Shown: positions 26,601 through 37,557 of the stretch, piece after piece
Layout: every line of letters begins with the position of its first letter
How positions within the stretch are numbered: position 1 is the stretch's first letter
DNA from: Crossaster papposus
Taxonomy: Eukaryota > Echinodermata > Asteroidea > Velatida > Solasteridae
NCBI GenBank assembly: GCA_037893245.1
Contig: JBAIAA010000603.1
Span: 1,488,001-1,552,000 of the forward strand
Length of the DNA: 64,000 bases
Direction: 5' to 3'
The notes under the pieces: model-generated
Databases searched by the model: none
The model's input: only the letters and a program-made list of their open reading frames with translations
What the model was told of the DNA's origin: nothing
Translations under genes and position numbers: made by a program

Positions 26601-29254
26601 AAAATGAAATGCATGGTGAGGCCACTAAAGGAAGAAACGATTGCTTTACATGTATACATGTACGGGTATGCTGGCCGCAGATCGGACTAAATTTCACCAT
26701 GGAGCTCTTTGATTGTACCGTTGCCATGTAAAGGACTTCCCAGGGAGCCCAGAATAATTCATTCCACTGACAGACATTGACAGACTACTGATAACAAGAT
26801 GGCTATAGATAAGTACAAACAGCGTTGGCTGGCCACAATATTGATACGTTTCATTCAATGCATTTTGGTTGAGGCGTTTTTTGAAGAAAAAAACCACGAT
26901 GTACGGTTCATATCTTTCGGGACGGATCAAATTGAATCAAATTGACTGTTGACATTATTTATTAATACATTTATTTTGGTCTTCAATGTAACTTTGAAGT
27001 TGCGTGTACCTGAACCGGAAAAATGGAACCGGATATTTGGGGTATTCGGGTGCACGGATAGCCGTATACCTGAAACAGGCCTACATCCATCATTATAATA
27101 CAAAAATGCAACTTTACGATTTAAAAGGTATCACAGTTGGTGTGCACCTACATGTAGTTTTTCTCTTCGAATATTTAAACTTGTAAAAAGCTCTTCGATT
27201 TTCGGTTTATGATCAAATATTCAAATATTTGGGACAGCCACCGGAGATGGACCTACACATGGTAATGCATTTGCCCCAACTTTAAAGGTACCGGTAGTAT
27301 ACACCATTGGTAATTGCTTGAATTATCATGAATGGGTAGATTTGGGGGGTTGTATTTTATAGTAAATATCGTTTAACTAACCTGTCCGAAGTTTTACAAT
27401 CATGAATGCCGAGAAAAGCACGAAAAACAGCGGTTTTTTTCAACCGGCGTCGAGCAGTTATTCTTATGTTAATTTTATAATGAAAAATTCGCGATCGCCA
27501 GACGGCGATCGCGAATTTTTCATTATAAAATTCAATTTTTCGGAATAATTACAGGATATCTAGCGCAATAATTTTGCTGGATGCCTAGAATCATTATTTA
27601 CTTTCAAATGAGTAAGACATTTCCTAATAATTCGGTAGTAAATATTTTCGATATCTGCAAATGGTGTATACTACCTTTAAATGCAATTCATTGCACAGTC
27701 AGCACTTATCAAGCTTATCAGGGTTAGGGCTGTTTATTTTCTAATAATTTTTGATTACTCGAAAATGCATTTGACTGCATGCTGTACTGGTAAAAGGTTG
27801 CATGTAGAGCACATACATGTAAGTTACAATTGTACAAACTATCAGTGTGAGCAGTTTCAACTCTCAAGGTGATTGCACAATGAAATGCAGAAAGACAGGG
27901 CTTCATTCATTTGTGTAGACTTGCACAAACCCATCATCGTTGTTTGAGTGCCAGGAGTACAGATGTACTCATTCCAGAATTTTCTTTACTCGAATGAAAC
28001 TCTAATATTGCACTTTTTGATGCTCCGTCATATTTTTAACCTTCAGTCCAGGATGAAGAGATGGCCCAGCCACTAACCCACAAACACAACAAAAAAACAA
28101 CAAAGATTGACAACGATGAGGAGGAAAACTACAAGAAAAGGGAGAAAAAGAAAAAGACGAAAAAACCCATCGAAGATAATCAAGGTCCCGGAAAGAAACC
28201 TCGGATGAAGACGGCCTCAGAGGTGATCTCCCGCATCCAGTGGGACAAGCAGTTTAACAAGGAGGACTTCGTCATTGGCTACTTGGATCGCTTCAGGGGT
28301 GTCATCGAAAAGCCTTTTACCGCGTTCACCTGGGAGGATATTGCCACCGTTGATGATTACGTCTCGTTTGCGATACCGCAACACCGCATCCAGTACTTCA
28401 AGTACAAGGACCGGGTCGTTTGGGATAAGAAGGAACGGTTGGATGACATCTTTGGATCAACGAGCGCGAGCGGCAAGAAGACAATCCTGGACACCATAGA
28501 GATGTTTTCTAAGGAAAACCAGAGTGTGGAAGAGAAGGAGACAAGTGATGCAGTCGGAGAAGACTTTGCAATCGTTGATAAGGGGGTGGCTGAAGATTCA
28601 GTTCCCGCGCAGGATGCAGCATTGAGAAAAACAAAGTGCAGACCTCCACGATGCCCCAATTACTTCGTGGCCATCCGTGTGACCGACCCTGTCATCCGTA
28701 GGTGCGTCAGACGCATCCAGGACGCGATCTGCGATGATGATCCCCGTCTCGACGGCTCGTGCGCCGACCTGGACCGTCTCCACCTCACAGTGTGCACAAT
28801 GCAGCTGAACAGCCAGGATGACAAGTCCAAAGCTATCGACGTCCTGAAGTCACTTCAGCGCGACATCTCAGACCTCCTCTCACCAGTCACCATGCTCCGA
28901 TTCCAAGGACTCGACCAGTTTCACGGCCGGGTCCTGTTTTCACCCCCGGAGAAATGCCCAGCCCTCTTGAAACTCTCCCAGATGCTCCAGACTGCATTGG
29001 GCGAAGCGGGCATCAATTTGGCGGGTAACTTTCGGGAATTTAACCCACACATGACTATTTTGAAGATGACACGAAACTACGCTGATAGGTTTGGCGCCAC
29101 ACCAATATGCTCCTATCTTTATGGGCGATTCTCGCAGGCATTTATTGGGGTGCAACCCATAGACACCATTCACTTGTGCTCGATGGACGATTCCCCAAGG
29201 GCTGATGGGTTCTATTATTGCCTTGCTAGTATGGACATTCAATCTGAGCATTGA
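23490..29254 (+). CDS. RWD-MJ1316-2H phosphoesterase protein (LENG9-like)
   Basis: Coding exons 23493-23685, 25427-25663 and 28047-29254 join with GT-AG sites and matching phases into 545 residues. Domains: RWD, about 10-130, with the family YPDKSP (67-72); a lysine-rich nuclear-localisation-like linker (157-197); MJ1316/DUF504, about 199-281 (VISRIQWD, FVIGYLDRFRG, AIPQHRIQYFKY, RVVWD); an acidic linker; a 2H phosphoesterase domain of AKAP7/LigT type, about 347-540, with both catalytic H-x-T motifs, HLT (389-391) and HMT (478-480). MJ1316 domains are proposed to bind RNA cyclic-phosphate ends and 2H enzymes act on 2',3'- or 2',5'-linked nucleotides, so an RNA-end role is inferred. Human LENG9 has MJ1316 plus 2H but a CCCH finger instead of RWD; no CCCH exon was seen here. 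No break was seen. Confidence 0.9.
23870..24075 (-). mobile_element. tRNA-derived SINE
   Basis: On the minus strand: AGTGATCCCCACAATGTCGC, TATGATCCCTGGCCACTCGG, GAGACCGCCAACATAGGGC, A box TAGCTCAGTTGGCAGAGCGC and B-box-like GGTTAGAGTCCCGCC. This is the best-preserved copy of the family seen at 3095, 4690 and 5215. Confidence 0.75.
24160..24240 (-). mobile_element. tRNA-like SINE head
   Basis: Minus strand has B box GGTTCGAATCCCGCCTTGCC at about 24163-24182; the A box region is degenerate. Confidence 0.5.
24590..25130 (+). repeat. Diverged direct duplication in intron
   Basis: 24640-24785 and 24970-25120 share order: GTGATATC, GGCACCA, CAGTCTGA, ACAGCCCA, ATGACGGCTG or ATGATGGCTG, and GTCAAATGTAAACA. 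The spacing is about 330 bp, so this is an old tandem duplication. Confidence 0.65.
25427..25663 (+). CDS. RWD-MJ1316-2H gene, coding exon 2
   Basis: Encodes residues 65-144: DTYPDKSPKIEIL, the helical second half of RWD (ELLHLLYQSAQ, MFALIDIAMEWL) and an acidic tail. Acceptor AAACAG, donor TCAG|GTACTT. Confidence 0.92.
26241..26530 (+). mobile_element. AGGTAGGATACACC-family MITE, truncated
   Basis: TTAA at 26237-26240 then AGGTAATGTAGGATACACC. The body runs through AACCGGCGTCAGGCAG and GGATATCTGGCGCAATCC, and stops near 26530. Confidence 0.75.
27286..27676 (+). mobile_element. TTAA-MITE, AGGTAGGATACACC family, best copy
   Basis: TTAA at 27282-27285 and 27677-27680. Ends AGGTACCGGTAGTATACACC and GGTGTATACTACCT are inverted. 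The centre (27471-27532) is a perfect hairpin. It lies in the last intron of the RWD gene. Confidence 0.88.
27471..27532. repeat. Perfect 29-bp-arm hairpin in the MITE centre
   Basis: Arm 27471-27499 and arm 27504-27532 are exact complements around the loop AGAC. Each arm contains GCGATCGC. Confidence 0.97.
28047..29254 (+). CDS. RWD-MJ1316-2H gene, last coding exon
   Basis: Acceptor CCTTCAG before 28047 keeps the frame as V-Q-D-E-E-M. Encodes residues 144-545 with the basic linker, MJ1316 domain and the whole 2H domain; stop TGA at 29252-29254. GC-rich coding DNA contrasts with the AT-rich flanks. Confidence 0.95.
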
Positions 29255-29685
29255 GCCTTAACTGTGCACTTTAAAGGGACAAATGTACTGTGCCGGTTGT
29301 GCATTTTTATCGTTTGAAGAAGCAAAAGTGCTTGACAAACAACATGATCAAGATTTCAGCTCTGTAAATGCTGCATATTCCGAAAAAACAATATTCTAAG
29401 AATTCGAGTTCAATTCAAAATTTGCAGAGTCACAAGTTGAATTGTGACCACAATCTGTGTTGCAGTTGCAATCAACGGACAGCTACTCTTGTGTCACACA
29501 CTGAGCAGACCAATAGTAGCACCAACGCATGCACAACGCATGCACTTGCACACACTATTTTGTGGAAATTTTCAAAGGCGAGTCTCTGACACACATATTT
29601 TGAAATATTCCAAAGAAAAAAAGCACACACAAAACCTACGGCACCATAATATTTGTAATGTTTCTAAAAAAGTTACTTTACCTAA

Positions 29686-29691
29686 AATAAA
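29686..29691 (+). terminator. Candidate poly(A) signal, RWD-MJ1316-2H gene
   Basis: AATAAA 432 bases after the stop, followed at 29740-29775 by GT-rich sequence (CTGTGTGTTTACATTGTG). Other AATAAA hexamers occur further on, so the choice is tentative. Confidence 0.35.
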
Positions 29692-29699
29692 GTTGAAGA

Positions 29700-31830
29700 A
29701 GCCCACACATTTTATATCAACCAATTCTAAAAACGGTACCCTGTGTGTTTACATTGTGTACATTCTTGTGTGCTACTTCGCTCATAACTTAAAGCGCAAT
29801 TTGAGCAATGGCAGAAACCACCATTTCAAACCATAGTCACTGCCAATACAAAAAAGCTAATTTATTCTGTAGAGTACATTACAAATGTATATTTTTTCAA
29901 TATTCGTTCAATTTTTGTTTAAAGCACAGACACACCAACGTTAAGAAGTAGCTTTTTTAATTGGTTTATAAATAATTTGTTATCTTTCACATCTGTACAT
30001 TTGTGTATTTTTGGTATAAAGTATAAAGTAAATTTCAGAAATTTACGTCTTTTACATTTTTATCAGTGCATTGCATTTGCATATGACTATTTTTCAGCAT
30101 TATTTAATATTTTAAATGATTTATTTACCATTTTTAAATACCTGAAATATATTTATATTAGATGTAATGCATTCTGCCTTTCTAGCACTAAATATTTAAT
30201 GTACAGTATACATGTAATTTGAATACTATTAAAATCTATAAACAAACGTGCAGTTAATTTTAAAAAAAAGTATTTTTAAATTTGGTACAATTAATACACA
30301 CCCTTAAATATATTGACGTATTTTAAAGTGAACTTGTAGATTTGTTTATTTTTAAGAAACTTTTTGGCTCCAGAAATGTGAATATCTGTATAAATCACAA
30401 GTAATATGAATAATAACAATTTAGTTATCTAAAAAAAAATAGTTTAATGTTCCTAATGACATCTTGAATAAACGTAAATATTTGCATAGAAATATTGTAA
30501 TTATCAAAACAAAACCCTCAGAACCTACAAAAATGTACTTTTATATATAATAAATTGAACACTATAATACAGATACAGTAAAGTAGTCCAGTAAATTTAC
30601 GTTAAGACCTAGAACTAATTGCAATATAAATCATTCAAGCGTTAAAGAACTTCAAATAAACAAGCAACATGTGAAAATCTTTTCCAAGCACTTTTTGAAG
30701 ATTAATATTCAGGACTTTTTGTCTTCGAAAATTTCAACGCCTGGTGACGTCGACATGCCTGTCTACTTATGTATTATTTTGCAAAAAGAATCTAGACAAT
30801 TCAAGTTTGATCCTCTATATTTAAAACAAGTGGACAATTATATTCACTGAAATGTTCAGTGAAAGATTTTAACCCGGCCCGTTTTTTCTTAATAAAGGCT
30901 TTTGGCGTATACATTTTTTACAATTATAAGGATATGCTAAGAACGTTAATTTCTCAGGAAACAAACACACGAATTTCGGATTTGGGATATATCCCAGAAT
31001 TGGGCTCAAGCTTATGCATGGATAATGAGTCACTTCGTGCACATCATTGTCCGCCCCTGTTTTAATTTGACCTATTTATGCCAAAACAAATGGGTTATTG
31101 AACATGAGGTGATTTATTTAAACTATTAATAATTCTGACTGTTTTCAAGAAAATACAAAATATTATTGTGTGGCAAGGTAGATTCCCATAATACTATATA
31201 AATTGATAGGCATAGGAAAGCCGTCTGCAAAGTCTAGTTTTGCGGTGTCGCATGCGTGATGTGACCGAATTTTCTGACGGTTAACCGATTTAAAAGATAA
31301 ACGACACTTCCTGTGTACCGGCCGTTGTTGTATAATAAAAAAAATGTTAGCGAAAAAGTGAATACAAATTACTTTTCACTCGTTGGGGAACATTAGGTTT
31401 TAAGTATGTCAAAGAATGATACTTTCCCCGCGTGACATTGTTTTGTATTGCAATTACTTTTACGTCAGGTCGTATTTTGATGTAAATTGACCGGACTAAA
31501 GGTCTTACAAGTTATGACAGAAATGCCCACCATTTAAACTTATCGAGAAAACAGCTCGCTGAAATTTTATACAAGGAAAAGACATTTTAAACATTTGTCA
31601 AATGAACATCTACATTTACCCTTTTTTTCTCTAAAATACCTAAATTGTTAAACTATGATGTTCCATCAGTTATTATTGTATGTAATTCTGACTTTTTAGC
31701 AATTATATCAATTTACTGTATAATGTAAGCAGTTAACCTAAACAAAGTGCAATTATTGTAAAAATGTAAGTAGGTTGTATTTTATACATTTCAATCATAT
31801 TTGTTGTGAATAAAACTGTCTTTAGTTGCA
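29700..31830. other. AT-rich intergenic DNA
   Basis: Very AT-rich sequence with only short random frames. No repeat family or gene is recognised. Confidence 0.5.
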
Positions 31831-31837
31831 GTACTAG

Positions 31838-32150
31838 TTATAAAGATAGGATACATACACCATTGGTAATTGCTTGATTTATCACGAATGCGTGGATTTC
31901 GGGAGTTTACTATTTTATAGTAAATATCGTGTAACGGACCTGTTTAAAGTTTAACAATCATGGATGCTAAGAAAAGCAAGAAAAGCGGCGATCGTTTTCA
32001 ACTGGCTTCTGGCAGTAGTTTTTATGGGTTTTTTGTGTGCTTTTTTTTTCGCAATCGCCGTCCGGCGATCTTTATTTTTTTATAGATTTTAATTTCCATT
32101 TTTCTTTTGCAATTACATGATATTTAGCGCAATCCTTTTGCTATCTGCAC
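31838..32150 (+). mobile_element. AGGTAGGATACACC-family MITE, decayed
   Basis: GATAGGATACATACACCATTGG start, GTAAATATCGTGTAACGG, and the CGCAATCGCCGTCCGGCGAT centre match the family. The right half is lost. Confidence 0.7.
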
Positions 32151-32159
32151 TTGGATTAA

Positions 32160-33226
32160 ACGGCTCGCGTAAAGTACTAGGCCAGAGTGACATGTCCTCT
32201 CATAATCGAATGGGGGCGCCCTACGCCTGACCTCCGACACCGGATGTGGTTTTGTAAAAAGCGCGCGCTAAATTTACACGAATAGCAGAAAACGGCAGAA
32301 ATTCGGTCAAGTCACATGGTGCAGTGATGCGCATCATATCATTAGCCTCTGTCATGAATTGACAAAAATCAACCGAAGAGGGCGTTTTGTGGAAATTTGT
32401 CAATATGGCTTCCGAGCTCTCGCGTAAGACTAACGTTAGCTATACCATTGGGAAGGAAAACAGATAGTTAGTTGAATTGCGGGGAAATACTTAATAAAAA
32501 AATGGCCAATCATAAAACTAGATTTGCTTTCCTGCACTTGAAAAGACCCGCCGTGTATTTATGCTCCTTAGTAAACCGGTTATGCCTAACATTTTAACTT
32601 ATTTGAATGCCATATATTTGAATTCCATACAGTAAAACAATTATGGGGCCAATTCATACAAGCAATATTCTTTTTGCATTTAGTATTTTTTTGTGGACAC
32701 ACTTTTTGCTTTACACACAAGCACTTTGCTCACATACTATATAGACGTTAAACCTCAACATTCCTGAATCCTGCAATGTTAAACCTCACATGGGTCATAA
32801 ATGACATTTACTATTATAAGAATTCGAAGTTCATAAATATTAAACTTGAATTTTTCAAAAATTAATCAATTGCGCCACGACTTGGGGAACATTCGGTCGA
32901 TTGTGTGCCAAATTTCTAGACGCAACCGTTTTTGTTTTTTTCGGGCTAAATTTACACCTAAATTGTTAACAGGGTAAATTAACACGGTAAAGGTATACAA
33001 TGAATTTGCAGTTTGTCAACAAAGAAGTTTGGCAACATTGCACGAGGAAAGTCGGCCCAACATTAACTGTTTATAAACAATGTAAACGTCGAAGTACATG
33101 TACAGCTAGCTACGCACGTACGTTTAGCGCAGCACACTTTCACCAACTGACCATTTTTTCAGTCACTGTTTCTTTCTCTTTCGTAATTTTACGGTTTTGG
33201 ATGACATTCAGTCTTATGCCTACGGT
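32160..33226. other. Intergenic DNA
   Basis: No gene or repeat recognised apart from TTTGTCAACAAAGAAGTTTG near 33009, which also occurs near 10980. Confidence 0.4.
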
Positions 33227-33325
33227 TTATTTTTCCGAAATAGCCACAGCCTTTAGAGCTCCGTCGTAAGCCATAACGTTCTGACATCGACGACACACGT
33301 GGTTGCTGTTGTTAAGCGCCGCCAT
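33227..33325 (-). CDS. Short frame behind an AAAATGGCGGC motif, possible first exon
   Basis: ATG at 33325 in AAAATGGCGGCG opens a 32-residue frame (MAALNNSNHVCRRCQNVM and on) to TAA at 33227. It contains one CxxC pair. The start context is that of a housekeeping gene, as in DHX40. No following exon was identified and no clear donor, so it may be a relic or chance. Confidence 0.15.
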   Translation of the reverse strand: MAALNNSNHVCRRCQNVMAYDGALKAVAISEK

Positions 33326-33777
33326 TTTGACAATTTTCCGCGCGTCGACCTTTCAGAAAGGTCATTACAGAGGCTAATGTACACAAGTACAAGTACTGCA
33401 AGTAATAAGCGCGCGAAACCACAGAGGTCATGCATTGGTGTGACTTCAAGACGGAAATTACGTAACCAAAAGGTAGGTTTTACATTACGTGGCTGTCCGC
33501 ACTGGACTTTTCAGCGACGTAAAATATATACTACGTAACTCCTCCGTTAGAAGCTTGGGCCCGTAGATCTACTGTTGCGAAAGGTAAAATGGACAAGTTG
33601 ACAATGTTACCGCCTGTCCGCTTTGGATTTAATTTGGTTAATTTGACAACAGTCTCTATAGATTTTACCCAAAAAAGTTCAATGCGGACACGGCTTTTGG
33701 GTTACAGAAAATAAATAGGAAATTCGTGCTTTTCGACTAAGTTGAACATCATGTACGAACTGTCTACGTGCGTGCGC

Positions 33778-34180
33778 GCTAACTCTTCATTCTTACGCGC
33801 AGAGATACTTTGAATCCATTCTGCGCGCAGACATTCTAAATTCATGTGTGTGCTTGTATGAACATAAAAATAGATGGATGGAGTTTTGAAAGTGTACTCT
33901 AAATGCAACGCGCGTGCAAGTAGAACAGACCAAACAACTTACGCGCGTCATGCGAGTAAAACAAAAGTCAAGGCAAAATCGTCTGCAGCGCGCGGATACG
34001 CACGCGCATTTGCGCTCATTTGCTAATCATTCGTTTCGGTTTTGGGCGTATCGGCTTCGGTAACGCACTGTGTATAGAATACAAACGCAGATATGCAAAT
34101 AGCCGTACAAAGGCTTTACAAAATGTTGAGTTTTCCATAGGTTTGTGCATAGCTCTATTTTGATAGCTATATGGTTGGGA
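33778..34180 (+). repeat. Repeat F, copy 1
   Basis: Matches 41351-41770: CTAACTCTTCATTCTTACGC, CCATTCTGCGCGCAGACATT, TTTTGAAAGTGTACTCTAAA, GCAAAATCGTCTGCAGCG and AATCATTCGTTTYGGTTTTG. Non-coding. Confidence 0.85.
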
Positions 34181-34222
34181 CTCATGGCCACATCCCACAA
34201 TAAAACTTGCTCGGGTGAATGC

Positions 34223-35360
34223 TCATAACAGACTATGAAACTTATCAAAGCATGGTAGTACACACATTGGTTTGTCACACTGTTTACAAATCATGCGAGT
34301 TTGTTTCCGGTTGGCTCTTGTACTGCAAACAACACAGTTGCGCTTTTTGCCGGCAGAAATTCTTCCAGGATAGTAATGAGTCGGAAAGCGGCTGGAACCA
34401 CGTGACACTTGACTCGCATGCTGAGCTGGGTTGTGCTTTAAAGTGGAAATAAGCTCTTCTATGACCTTCAATCTGAAATCCAAAGTGGCCAAGTGCTGAT
34501 TTGTAGGGATGCTGTTGTATACAATGGTAGCATTCACCAAGCAGATGTCAAGAATGGCCACGAAAACTCGTTTTTTAAGGGTGCGAGTAGTACTGACACA
34601 TTTGTGCTGCGAGATCACTTCCTCCCATGTATTTATTATAATCATTAACGACAGAAGGTTTTTTGATCGTACGAAGTCCACTCAAACTGTTTTTGCTCCG
34701 AATGTCTTTCGTGTCGATATTGCAGTTTCCAACATTTGTGAGAAGAGTAACGCTTGGCATCCTGCCAAACGACGCACAGTTGGCCGGCTTTGGTGTTAAA
34801 CTGGGGGTCATGTGTAGCTTTTTTGGGTTGGCACAATCTGGAATCCCCAGTGTTGTGTAGCGTGCAGTTCCACAGGCTCCAAACTTTAACTGTGATAACT
34901 TGCAGATGAGAGCTGGGCTTGTGTACCAATTGTCCATGAAAATGAAATGTCCCTTATTTTCGAGTCCTGTAATTAGGTCGAGGACTACAAGCCCAGCAGC
35001 CTGTAACATTAGGTTGGTGGTGTGTTGAAACATAACCAATGGAGGGTCGACTGGATTCCTTTGATGTGGGCTGGGAGCCGGTGAACACCTTCCAAACACA
35101 GGTATAACCAGTTTCTGACTCGTTAAATGAAAAAAACATTTTAATCCCCATTTGGCGGACTTTCGTGGCATGTACTGTTTGAAACCAAGTCGACCTTTGA
35201 ACTTGATTATTGTCTCATCAGGTGAGGGATTTTGGCCTGGCTTGTAAATGCGAAGAAAGGATGGCAGTACAATGTCAAGCAGCGGGCGGACCTTGGACAG
35301 TTTGTCAGGGGGAGCATCTCGTGGTTCAGCTGTCACGACGTTGTTGGCAAGGTGGAACAA
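34223..35360 (-). pseudogene. piggyBac transposase, decayed
   Basis: Two overlapping minus-strand frames (35360-34575 and 34681-34223) cover the C-terminal two thirds of a piggyBac transposase. Seen: LSKVRPLLD, DETIIKFKGR (first catalytic Asp region), FMDNWYTSPAL (second), VNDYNKYMGGSDLAAQ (third), then, in the other frame, RVFVAILDICLVNATIVYN and a cysteine-rich end with CxxC, CxxC and CVLPCF. The reading frame shifts around 34.58-34.68 kb and the N-terminal part is missing, so it is not functional. Its own TTAA ends were not located. Confidence 0.9.
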
Positions 35361-35535
35361 TTTTAGATTTTCGCACGCGCGCGTCCTGGCTTTTTAAGCC
35401 AGTTTGAAACCAATAATAAACCACACAAAAAGTGAGGGCGCTGTTCACATTTCAGTTTATGGGGACATAATCTCTTTGGTTGCCAACGTCTATGCAAATT
35501 TGAGCCCAGGTGGCGCGTGCGGTACCCATATGGTT

Positions 35536-35627
35536 ATGTATGACTAGCAGACTCTCCTCTTGTGATGGCCATTGTGTTGCGGAATGTTGTAGTTTCTCAG
35601 GAATGCTTTTTAGGTATTTATGGTGGT

Positions 35628-35659
<32 letters not shown>

Positions 35660-35692
35660 GCATTAGGTAATAATAGTCTAAAGTGTGTCTAG
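35536..35692 (+). repeat. Repeat R, copy 1, left part
   Basis: From ACTAGCAGACTCTCC through GCGGAATGTTGTAGTTTCTC, a 30-base G run (35628-35657) and GTAATAATAGTCTAAAGTG. The copy is interrupted here by the 35700-37550 element and resumes at 37558. Confidence 0.85.
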
Positions 35693-35699
35693 GTATGAG

Positions 35700-37550
35700 C
35701 ATAGAGAAAGGACCACAGAAGGAGTTACAACTACCGGGCTTCAAAGCGCCTCGCGTTCGTCGCCGCACTGATAAAGATCTGCGGTTTTACGACCGCAATT
35801 AGGCTATTGTAAACATTGTCGGTCACTCAGCGAGTGCTGCACTCAAAGTTGCTTTGTATACATATACAGGAATGGTCATGCTGATTTGTATGGGCGGCCA
35901 AAAGGGCCAAAATCTAAAATATGTTCACAAAGGACAAAAAAATAGACAAAGAACAAAATGGCAAGAGGACAAATTTACAGAAGGAAAAAATTCAAATCAA
36001 ACAAAGGACAAAGATGCAAGAGGACAAATTTGCAAAAATACAAACTCCAAATCAAACAAAGGACAAAACGGGAAAAGGACAACATTACAGAAATACTTGA
36101 ATAACAAGCAAACAAAAGACAAATCGACAAAAGGAAAAATTTCGACAAAAGTCAAAATCAAACAAAGAACAAACGGCCAAAAGACATTCAAACATGTCAA
36201 AAGGACGTTTTCACGAAAGGACGTCCATACACACGCAAAGGACGTTTTCACGAAAGGACGTCCATACACACACGCAAAGGACGTTTTCACAAAAGGACGT
36301 TTTCACAAAAGGACAAACTTGTCTTTACTTAACTATTGTCGAACGCTGGGGGCGCTTCCTCAGACGTCCGCTGTGCGCTGGATCGGATAGTTACGCAACC
36401 ACACTGCTGGCATACCAGCACACAATAAATCATGCAGATTTATCTCTGTAGACCAGCCACTACCTAAAATCCAATGATACCTTACGCAGCAGAACTGCTT
36501 CAGCATCTCCAAAAAAAATAACGAAAACGATGAGAAAAAGTTCTGACTTGTGAAAACTCCCATAAAACACCCTCTCCTTCCCACATAAAATGAGTTCTGA
36601 TTCACTGCAGCTAACTCTGGAATTGATTTAAAAAAAATAAAAAAAAATAACTGATCATTCCTTGAAGTATGCCTGCATAAACCGGTTTCTGTGCTATACC
36701 TTCTTGCAAAAGCACTCCATTAGAATTTAAAAACCTAATAGCCTCACAGAAAAAGAAAGAAAATTCCACAAAACCCAGTATTACACGTCCTTCACGTTAA
36801 TGTCCTTCCCAGGTGACCGAGAATCGCTCTAAAAATTAAAAAACCTTGAGTGACATATGATTACGCTGCTTCCCAATAAACACGATTTTGGCCCTTTTGG
36901 CCGCCCATATATTTGTGCTTTTTTACAAAAAAAATCGTTAAAACTTAAAATATTCTCGATTTTCAAGTTTTTTGTTTACAGTTGGGTAACACTGGGGAAC
37001 GTAATGGCATACATCACAAGAAAGCCCATTTCATGACAAACAACATGCACTATTTCGTTAGCATGCAGGGTCATGCATTTTCATAAAAATATCATATTTA
37101 ATAACCTATCCCCTAGGATAGATTTTTTTTCATAAATGGACCATTATTTACTGAAAACTTGGCCGATTTTCGCCGAACAAACGTTGAAATATACTGCTTC
37201 GAATATAGAAACTGCACATCGGTACTTCACGTGGTATGAGTCACCAATAAACACTGTGCCTGCGTTAAAGCTTCGCTTGTTCACATTTTTTTCTCTCCAG
37301 AAAGTGGGAAATAGCTGCAGTGAAGTGACGTCAGCGTTGATTTTTTCACCGTACAACGCATAGGAGGTTACCGATTACCAGCTAAAATTTCGGCGACGAA
37401 CGTATCGCGTCAAAGGAGGCTTGCGGTCAGTGGTCCAGCTTGCGGTCGTAGTGCTTTAGCAATGGGCATACCAGGGGATCTGATAACAGTAATTGGCTTA
37501 GATTTTATCGCCCGGGAAGTTGTAACTCCTTCTGTGGTCCTTTCTCTATG
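35700..37550. mobile_element. 1851-bp TIR element with 7-bp target duplication
   Basis: Ends CATAGAGAAAGGACCACAG and its complement form TIRs of about 33 bp without mismatch. GTATGAG flanks both sides (35693-35699, 37551-37557). It interrupts repeat R. It holds a second TIR element at 35891-36907 and no recognisable transposase. The 7-8 bp duplication would suit a hAT-like mover, but the family is not proven. Confidence 0.88.
35891..36907. mobile_element. Element Z, copy 1 (1017 bp, TA target)
   Basis: TIRs TGGGCGGCCAAAAGGGCC at both ends, flanked by TA. The left half is a minisatellite of ACAAAGGACAAA-type units (35920-36320), followed by CACGAAAGGACGTCCATACA repeats. Nested in the 35700-37550 element. 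Basic low-complexity frames here are repeat artefacts. Confidence 0.9.
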
Positions 37551-37557
37551 GTATGAG

